Assembly: GCA_018710795.1 (NCBI GenBank) | Contig: DVJH01000027.1 | Coordinates: 1-10,988 of the forward strand | Origin: Candidatus Galligastranaerophilus gallistercoris | Lineage (GTDB): Bacteria; Cyanobacteriota; Vampirovibrionia; Gastranaerophilales; Gastranaerophilaceae | Length of the DNA: 10,988 nt | Reading direction: 5' to 3' | Shown here: one piece after another, positions 6,329 through 10,988 of the stretch | How positions within the stretch are numbered: the first letter of the stretch is position 1 | How the letters are laid out: every line of letters begins with the position of its first letter | Translations under genes and position numbers: made by a program | The notes under the pieces: generated by a model | Told to the model about the DNA's origin: nothing | Seen by the model: the letters and a program-made list of their open reading frames with translations, nothing else | Databases searched by the model: none

Positions 6329-7215
6329 AAAAGCTGTTTCAAATTTTATTATTTTTTATATTTTTCGCACTCTCGTGCAAATGTTTTGCAAACCCTTATT
6401 TAAGAGCCGAACTTTCGGGAGCCCCGATAATCGAACAAAACAACATTCTTGCAAATCTGAACATTGCATATATCCAAAACGACATTTCAAAACTTTATAT
6501 AAAATCACAGGAGGCATACCTTTTAAATAATGAAAATCAAAACGTAAAAATTCCGATTAATAAATTGTATCTTATATCCGACGGCAATGAATTTCAAATA
6601 AATAATACCGGCTGGCAAAATTTTTACACAAGCAATGAAGCCGAAGGGAATTTGTTTCAAAAAAATATAAATTTGCGCCTTGAAAATATAGGTGAATTGC
6701 CTGCGGGAAGATACAGCTGCCTTTTAAAGTTTTTAAACAGAAATATCTTCGGGGATTTTGAATGCGATTTTCTTTTTGCATTTACGGTAGATGAAAAGCA
6801 ATTAATTGTTCCGACAAGCGGAGAACCTTTGATTGCGCTTTCAAGCGAAGATGTTTTCAAAAAAGGAAATACGATTAAAAACCAAACCGACACAACTCTA
6901 AACCTTAATTCAAATACAAGCTGGAGCTTATGGCTTTTGACTTCAAACTTTAGTGCTGATGAATATTTTGTATTCATTAAAAATGCAAACGGGAAAATAT
7001 TAAATTATCAAAAAGAAGCGATAAAACTTATGCCGAATCAAAAATATCTTCTTGCAAAAGGCAGCGCCACGCTTGAAGGAATTGAACCCTTAAATAATGT
7101 TCCGACAAGCATAACTCTTGAATATTCCCATAAAAACGCAAACGCCGATTCATACCCGAAAGAAGGAATAAAGCAAATGCATCTTACATATTTAATGGAA
7201 AGAGAGCAGATATGA
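6325..7215 (+). CDS. two-domain tip-adhesin-like exported protein of the pilus operon
   Basis: A 296-residue secreted protein with a signal peptide of 22 residues (M-K-K, hydrophobic core, K-C-F-A end). The mature part seems to hold two beta-rich domains. The first runs from about 23 to 155 and ends with 'ELPAGRYSCLLKFL' (124-137) and an aromatic-rich strand; the second, about 165-296, has 'LNLNSNTSWSLWL' (192-204), close to the N-S-N-T core of the major pilin. A receptor-binding domain followed by a pilin domain is the layout of chaperone-usher tip adhesins (for example CfaE in the alternative CS1-like branch), and the length is right. Cysteines C132 and C147 could form a disulfide in the first domain. 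It is the first gene of the operon and its stop overlaps the chaperone start by four bases (ATGA). An alternative is a second chaperone-like or accessory assembly protein. No recognised receptor-binding motif is visible. Confidence 0.7.
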   Translation: MKKLFQILLFFIFFALSCKCFANPYLRAELSGAPIIEQNNILANLNIAYIQNDISKLYIKSQEAYLLNNENQNVKIPINKLYLISDGNEFQINNTGWQNFYTSNEAEGNLFQKNINLRLENIGELPAGRYSCLLKFLNRNIFGDFECDFLFAFTVDEKQLIVPTSGEPLIALSSEDVFKKGNTIKNQTDTTLNLNSNTSWSLWLLTSNFSADEYFVFIKNANGKILNYQKEAIKLMPNQKYLLAKGSATLEGIEPLNNVPTSITLEYSHKNANADSYPKEGIKQMHLTYLMEREQI

Positions 7216-8036
7216 AATTTTTGCAAAAAATATTTCTTTTAACCGTATTTATTTTTCAATTAAACCCGTCGTTTGCCGCAATAAAAGTAACGCCCACTTT
7301 AATTGAACTTGACGCAAACAACGCAAAAGGCGACTATCTCACAACATCGTTTACGGTGCAGGCGGAAAATGACGAAACTATAAGATTTAAATTATACCCC
7401 GAATATTTCACCATAACGGATGAAGGCAAAATGAACTCAATCGTTGATTCAAAAAACAAAGACAATTTAGTCCCCCATGTAAGATTTGTTCCGAATGAAT
7501 TTACATTAAAAAACGGATCCAAACAGCTTGTAAGAGTAACATTTACGGATTTAAAAAATCTTCCCGAAGGAGAATCCAGAATGGTTATGTTTATAGAAGA
7601 CGTTAAAGCAAAAGAAATAATGCTCCCGAATAAAACTCAAAACATAAATACGAGGTTAATCGTAAAAACAAGACTCGGAATACCTTTTTACGTAGATAAA
7701 GGACGATACGTAAAGGCAGGCAGTTTCGACAATCTTGAAGTAATGCAAAACGAAAAAAATCTTGTTTACAAAATAGATTTAAGCTCCAAGGGAAACAGCA
7801 AAATAAGATATACGGGCAAAGGGCAAATTATACAAAACGATAATCTTGTCGGCGAGTTTAGACTTAACGGCAACACCGTGAGAGGAGGCGGGATTTTCAG
7901 CGAAACAAAAGCGCTTCCCGAAAATTTAAAAGAAGGAAACTACACCCTGAGGGTCATTCTTACCTATAAAAACGAAAAAGGCGAAAATAAAAATCTTATT
8001 AAAGAGACACCTTTTACAATCACTGATTCAATTTAA
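7212..8036 (+). CDS. periplasmic pilus chaperone (PapD-like)
   Basis: A 274-residue exported protein, signal peptide ending S-F-A at about residue 22. The N-terminal immunoglobulin-like domain has the usual chaperone features: 'IKVTPTLIELD' (24-34) at the first strand, 'TTSFTVQAENDETIRFKLYP' (44-63), then 'VRFVPNEFTLKNGSKQLVRV' (90-109), the equivalent of the subunit-donating G1 strand region, and 'LPEGESRMVMFIED' (117-130). A second domain covers about 160-274. Members bind unfolded pilins in the periplasm, complete their fold by lending a strand, and deliver them to the usher. The length is slightly above the classical 230-250. It overlaps the upstream gene by ATGA and is followed, after 14 bases, by the major pilin with a strong ribosome-binding site. 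Confidence in the general family is high; the exact branch (archaic or alternative) is inferred. Confidence 0.85.
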   Translation: MKFLQKIFLLTVFIFQLNPSFAAIKVTPTLIELDANNAKGDYLTTSFTVQAENDETIRFKLYPEYFTITDEGKMNSIVDSKNKDNLVPHVRFVPNEFTLKNGSKQLVRVTFTDLKNLPEGESRMVMFIEDVKAKEIMLPNKTQNINTRLIVKTRLGIPFYVDKGRYVKAGSFDNLEVMQNEKNLVYKIDLSSKGNSKIRYTGKGQIIQNDNLVGEFRLNGNTVRGGGIFSETKALPENLKEGNYTLRVILTYKNEKGENKNLIKETPFTITDSI

Positions 8037-8040
8037 AAAA

Positions 8041-8046
8041 AGGAGA
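8041..8046 (+). promoter_or_regulatory. strong ribosome-binding site of the major pilin
   Basis: AGGAGA placed just upstream of the ATG at 8051, inside an A-rich context. It is the best Shine-Dalgarno sequence in the pilus operon, where the other genes use overlaps or weak sites, and fits high output of this subunit. Confidence 0.7.
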
Positions 8047-8050
8047 AACC

Positions 8051-8659
8051 ATGAAAAAAAAATTTTTAATTCTTGCAATGATTGTATTTGCAATGTCAAA
8101 CACTGCGGCTAATGCGGAAAACTTTGCAAAACAAACAATTCAGGCAACACTTCCCGATTATGTCGATATTAAAGCCGAAGAAGGAACTCTTCAAAAAAAT
8201 ATCGACCCTGCCACCGGCAATTTAACGGAAGGCTTCAACTCAATTTTTACGATAAATTCAAATACCGCACTTGATTTATACCTTAAAGCGGAAACAATAA
8301 CGCAAAACGGTGCGGTTCCCGCATTTTTTAAAAAAGGAGAAACGGTTTATCTCGTATTATCCCACACAACGATAAAACCCGCATCACAAGCCGTTGATGA
8401 TATCAAAAGCGGAAGCGCAACACCCGAAAGAAACCAGAATGCAATAGCATACCCTGTTTCGGGCATTCAGCTTGCAGGCAAATATGATTCCGAACCCGTC
8501 TTTGACGATTCAAAAGGACAGTATCAATTCAAAGTTGATCAGGGAACAACAACGGCAACCACAACAATTTCCCCCAATGTAGATTCAACAACCTACTCTT
8601 TTGATGACAGAGCGGGAAATTATGAAGCATACATTATTTTAACGGACACTACGACATAG
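8051..8659 (+). CDS. probable major pilin subunit, cysteine-free
   Basis: A 202-residue exported protein, signal peptide 1-22 (M-K-K-K, hydrophobic core, A-A-N-A end). The mature N-terminus has an alternating pattern, 'KQTIQATLPDYVDIKA' (27-42), as expected for a donor strand that completes the neighbouring subunit. The middle has 'FTINSNTALDLYLKAE' (66-81), and the C-terminus ends in a strand opened by A-G-N-Y (188-191), 'EAYIIL'. There is not a single cysteine, which sets it apart from classical disulfide-bearing FimA-type pilins and resembles the alternative CS1/CFA/I-type pilins, whose mature parts also open with such a strand and close with an A-G-N-Y-type strand. Position after the chaperone, strong ribosome-binding site and a paralogue next door all support a shaft subunit. 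The fold assignment is by eye. Confidence 0.75.
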   Translation: MKKKFLILAMIVFAMSNTAANAENFAKQTIQATLPDYVDIKAEEGTLQKNIDPATGNLTEGFNSIFTINSNTALDLYLKAETITQNGAVPAFFKKGETVYLVLSHTTIKPASQAVDDIKSGSATPERNQNAIAYPVSGIQLAGKYDSEPVFDDSKGQYQFKVDQGTTTATTTISPNVDSTTYSFDDRAGNYEAYIILTDTTT

Positions 8660-8668
8660 GATTTTAAA

Positions 8669-9274
8669 ATGAAACAGCTTGCTGTTATTCTGTTGTTCTT
8701 TCTATATATATCCGCACCGGCTTGTTTCGGTGCGGCCGTATATGAAAGCACTCTGACGGTGGTTATTCCGCCTGCCGCATCCGTAGAAAGCATTCAAACG
8801 GGAAAAAATTCAACCGTAATAAACCCTAAAGACGGCACTCATACGGGGCTTGAAGCGGTTTTCAACATAAAAACAAACGGGGATGACAGTGTATATGATT
8901 TTATTTTATCGGGTACAATCAACACAAACCAAGGCGATACAAGCGGCTGTTTTATCAAAGACGGAAAATTATACATAATGCTTGCCAATACGGCGCATCC
9001 GCCGGATATATCCGCAATAAGCAATTTAATTTCAAATACGGGTGAAAATAAAAATTTAATTGCATACGAAATTTTTGACAATAGCGGGGCAAATGCAAAA
9101 TATATAAACCGTAACGGTATCCCGTGCAAAAAAATAGAATGCGGGGGCAAAGAAAATTTCAGCGTCCATGAATATATTTTGCAAACCCCATATCACGGGT
9201 CTTATTCAATTCAAGACGACTCCCCCGGGATTTATGAAGCCGTGATGGCCCTTAATATTTACAGGAAACCCTGA
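8669..9274 (+). CDS. minor pilin subunit, paralogue of the upstream pilin
   Basis: A 201-residue exported protein with a signal peptide of about 22 residues. It aligns along its length with the preceding pilin: a strand after the signal ('STLTVVIPPAASVESI', 27-42), 'INPKDGTHTG' (51-60) against 'IDPATGNLTE', 'FIKDGKLYIMLANTAHPP' (95-112) against the matching 'FKKGETVYLVLSHTTIKP', 'NLIAY' (129-133) against 'NAIAY', and a final 'PGIYEAVMALNI' (186-197). Unlike the major pilin it carries C94, C153 and C158 in the mature part and an insertion around 140-165, which suggests a specialised minor, tip-proximal or terminating subunit. The start lies nine bases after the upstream stop, with AGGAT overlapping that stop. 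A strong GC-rich hairpin sits in its signal-peptide codons and may lower its yield. Its stop overlaps the usher start by one base. Confidence 0.75.
   Translation: MKQLAVILLFFLYISAPACFGAAVYESTLTVVIPPAASVESIQTGKNSTVINPKDGTHTGLEAVFNIKTNGDDSVYDFILSGTINTNQGDTSGCFIKDGKLYIMLANTAHPPDISAISNLISNTGENKNLIAYEIFDNSGANAKYINRNGIPCKKIECGGKENFSVHEYILQTPYHGSYSIQDDSPGIYEAVMALNIYRKP
8712..8735 (+). other. GC-rich RNA hairpin inside the minor pilin gene
   Basis: Perfect 8-bp inverted repeat CCGCACCG (8712-8719) and CGGTGCGG (8728-8735) with an 8-base loop, seven of eight pairs being G-C, about 43 bases into the coding region. It stands out in this AT-rich operon. No T run follows, so it is not a standard terminator. 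It could stabilise the 3' end of processed pilin mRNA or slow translation of the minor pilin; this is inference. Confidence 0.5.
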
Positions 9275-10988
9275 TGAAATTTCTTTTAATTTTTATTTTC
9301 CTGTTATTGTTTCAAAATTTTGCTTTTGCGCTTGATGAAACAACCGTAAGCACAATTGAAATAAATAATTTAGAATGTTATGACATTGAAATTTATATGG
9401 GAAAAGAAAACGATATATTAATTCCCCTGAAACAAATTTTAAAAATTCTGAAAATTGATTATGAACAAAATCATTCAATAAAAGAAATATTATTCACCGC
9501 GGACAAAAACAACAAAATAAAGCTTAATAAAAACGGACTGTTTTTGAATGACGTCAAAATTCCCGCACGTTTTAAATACGTAAAAGAGTGCATTTTAAAT
9601 AAAGATGAATATTTTATTGACAAAGCCCCGATAGAAAAAATTTTAAATTCAAAAATTGAAATTGATTATTCTTCGCTAACCGTTACTCTTAAAAATTCAG
9701 ACTTGATAAATAACGAAACAAAAAATAAAAATATTATTCCCCCGAAAGAAAAAAAGGCATACGGACCCGACAAAAAAGGGAAAATTTCTTTTGACACAAT
9801 AGAAATTAATAATTCAACAATGAGCGATTCGACAAAACAGGTATATTTAAACGCATCGCAAAATAACGTAATGTTTAACAATAATACAAAACTGAGCCTT
9901 AAAGGAAAAATATATGACGGGGATTATTCGCTCAATTTCAACACCAACAATTATAAAGAAGAGTTTTTTTCTTTCGGAGGATTAAGTTTTACTTATAAAA
10001 ACAAATATAAAAATCATTTTTATGAACTGGGGCAGGTTTCCGGGTTTAGAGACGAAAATAACTCGATAGGAACAATGCTTATAGGAGCGCAGATTTCAAA
10101 TTACGACGAATACGATAAAAATAAAGAAGAAAGATTTGAGCTTTTAAAAAAAGGAAATACAAAAACCAGACTTTTTGCGGGAATATCGGGATACAACAAT
10201 CGTCTTTTCAGCTCTAACGGTTATATCTATCAAATGACATCCAAAAAATTCACCGCCGGTTTTAACCGTGTCCATGGTGTTTCGGACAATATAAAGCTTG
10301 ATACAAAAATCATATTTGATAAAATTTTACAAAAAAATGACAACGCCCTCTTTACAACGCTTTATAACGACTATTCCATATTATCGTCGGGAGTATACAG
10401 AAACCCTAATACAATGGAAGGGTTAACGGTAATAAACACTTTTAACATGTACAAAAATAAATTCTACAGGCTGAATGCGGCGTTTTCTTCATCTTTAATG
10501 AAAGATTATAATCTTGAGCAAAAAGGGTTTAACACGGGATATTCTTTCTCTCTGAATAACATATTTGATTATAACAATCTGACTTTTAAACTAAGACTCT
10601 ATCAGCAGTCGCCGGATTTTTACGTAGCAGGGACGGATTCCGGGTTTATATCAGACAGGCTTGGAGGGGAAATAACTGCACAATATGCCAAAGAAAACCT
10701 GAGTGCAAATTTAAAATATACAAGGTATTATTCAAATCTCGATAAAAGGTACGCAGGCGGACTTGCCTCGTTTGACGAATTTTACCTGAATTCGGGTTTT
10801 AAGCTGCCAAAATCAATCAAAGTAAGATTAAACGGAAACTTAAGATACGGCAAAAATAATATCGGCGACAATTTCAACTGTTATTACAATCTTGCATTAA
10901 GTAAAAATATAACTCGGAATTTGTTTTTTGAAGCGGGAAGAACAGGCAATATGTATAACACAAAATACATTTCGTCATACACCGCATC
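9274..10988 (+). CDS. outer-membrane usher-like protein of the pilus system (3' end beyond the window)
   Basis: The reading frame opens with ATG at 9274 (TGATG overlap with the minor pilin stop) and stays open to the window edge: 571 codons plus two bases, no stop. Signal peptide 1-19 ends A-F-A. Residues about 27-140 form a soluble domain with 'NDILIPLKQILKIL' (46-59) and 'DEYFIDKAPIEKIL' (111-124), like the N-terminal domain of alternative-type ushers that receives chaperone-subunit complexes. A low-complexity, Lys/Asn-rich linker (about 141-170) leads into a long run of amphipathic beta strands, as in a 24-strand barrel. 'YELGQVSGFRDEN' and 'LIGAQISNY' (250-277) recall the G-D-x and R-G-A-Q segments before the plug in FimD-type ushers, but no plug domain is obvious after it. 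The C-terminal domains would lie outside the window. Another type of outer-membrane barrel cannot be excluded, yet the operon strongly favours an usher. Confidence 0.7.
   Translation, partial: MKFLLIFIFLLLFQNFAFALDETTVSTIEINNLECYDIEIYMGKENDILIPLKQILKILKIDYEQNHSIKEILFTADKNNKIKLNKNGLFLNDVKIPARFKYVKECILNKDEYFIDKAPIEKILNSKIEIDYSSLTVTLKNSDLINNETKNKNIIPPKEKKAYGPDKKGKISFDTIEINNSTMSDSTKQVYLNASQNNVMFNNNTKLSLKGKIYDGDYSLNFNTNNYKEEFFSFGGLSFTYKNKYKNHFYELGQVSGFRDENNSIGTMLIGAQISNYDEYDKNKEERFELLKKGNTKTRLFAGISGYNNRLFSSNGYIYQMTSKKFTAGFNRVHGVSDNIKLDTKIIFDKILQKNDNALFTTLYNDYSILSSGVYRNPNTMEGLTVINTFNMYKNKFYRLNAAFSSSLMKDYNLEQKGFNTGYSFSLNNIFDYNNLTFKLRLYQQSPDFYVAGTDSGFISDRLGGEITAQYAKENLSANLKYTRYYSNLDKRYAGGLASFDEFYLNSGFKLPKSIKVRLNGNLRYGKNNIGDNFNCYYNLALSKNITRNLFFEAGRTGNMYNTKYISSYTA

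Noticed and set aside
6572..7522. Minus-strand open frames opposite the adhesin-like and chaperone genes
   Set aside because: Shadows of the plus-strand operon; no start signals or family resemblance.
9293..9881. Minus-strand open frames opposite the usher gene
   Set aside because: The plus-strand frame is open for 571 codons with signal peptide and domain structure, so these are shadows.
1..10988. CRISPR arrays, tRNA or rRNA genes, insertion sequences
   Set aside because: No regularly spaced repeats, cloverleaf-like or rRNA-like segments, transposase frames or terminal inverted repeats were seen.

Overview
The window is AT-rich (roughly one third G+C by eye), densely coded and uses the standard code with TGA as a stop. 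The organism is a diderm: there is an outer-membrane usher-like protein, a PapD-like periplasmic chaperone and many signal peptides. The phylum cannot be fixed from the sequence alone. An AT-rich, probably anaerobic or host-associated lineage (for example Gastranaerophilales/Melainabacteria, Elusimicrobia or a low-GC uncultured alphaproteobacterium) would fit, but this is a guess.

Left part (1-1850): a GNAT acetyltransferase and a metallo-beta-lactamase-fold hydrolase lie on the minus strand. They diverge from an HxlR-type regulator on the plus strand. The 110-base intergenic region holds two divergent sigma70-type promoters whose -35 boxes overlap, and a perfect 6-4-6 palindrome over the regulator's -10 region. 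This looks like a small autoregulated stress or detoxification module. A strong hairpin at 1816-1838 separates it from the next block.

Middle (1854-4861, minus strand): a membrane pyrophosphatase (hppA, 808 aa) of a divergent type with a Lys in the GNTxKA motif, and upstream of it a macro-domain ADP-ribose-processing protein. Each appears to have its own promoter.

Right part (4961-10988): a chaperone-usher pilus locus. On the plus strand, five tightly packed genes encode a two-domain tip-adhesin-like exported protein (6325), a PapD-like chaperone (7212), a cysteine-free probable major pilin (8051), a paralogous minor pilin (8669) and an usher-like outer-membrane protein that runs off the window (9274 onwards). 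The last gene has no stop in the window and is open for 571 codons. On the minus strand, divergent across a 146-base control region, lies an exactly abutting pair: a small secreted, cysteine-bearing pilin-like protein (5699-6178) and an exported protein of unknown function with a glycine-rich hydrophobic segment (4961-5698).

The pilus genes resemble the alternative (CS1/CFA/I-like, alpha) branch of chaperone-usher systems more than the classical FimA type. The major pilin has no cysteines, has an alternating hydrophobic strand just after the signal peptide, and ends in an A-G-N-Y strand. The likely assembly order is: chaperone captures subunits in the periplasm, the usher exports them, the 296-aa protein sits at the tip, the 202-aa pilin forms the shaft, and the 201-aa pilin is minor. 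A strong ribosome-binding site before the 202-aa pilin and a GC-rich hairpin early in the 201-aa pilin gene would both favour such unequal amounts. These pilus assignments come from reading the sequence, not from a database search.
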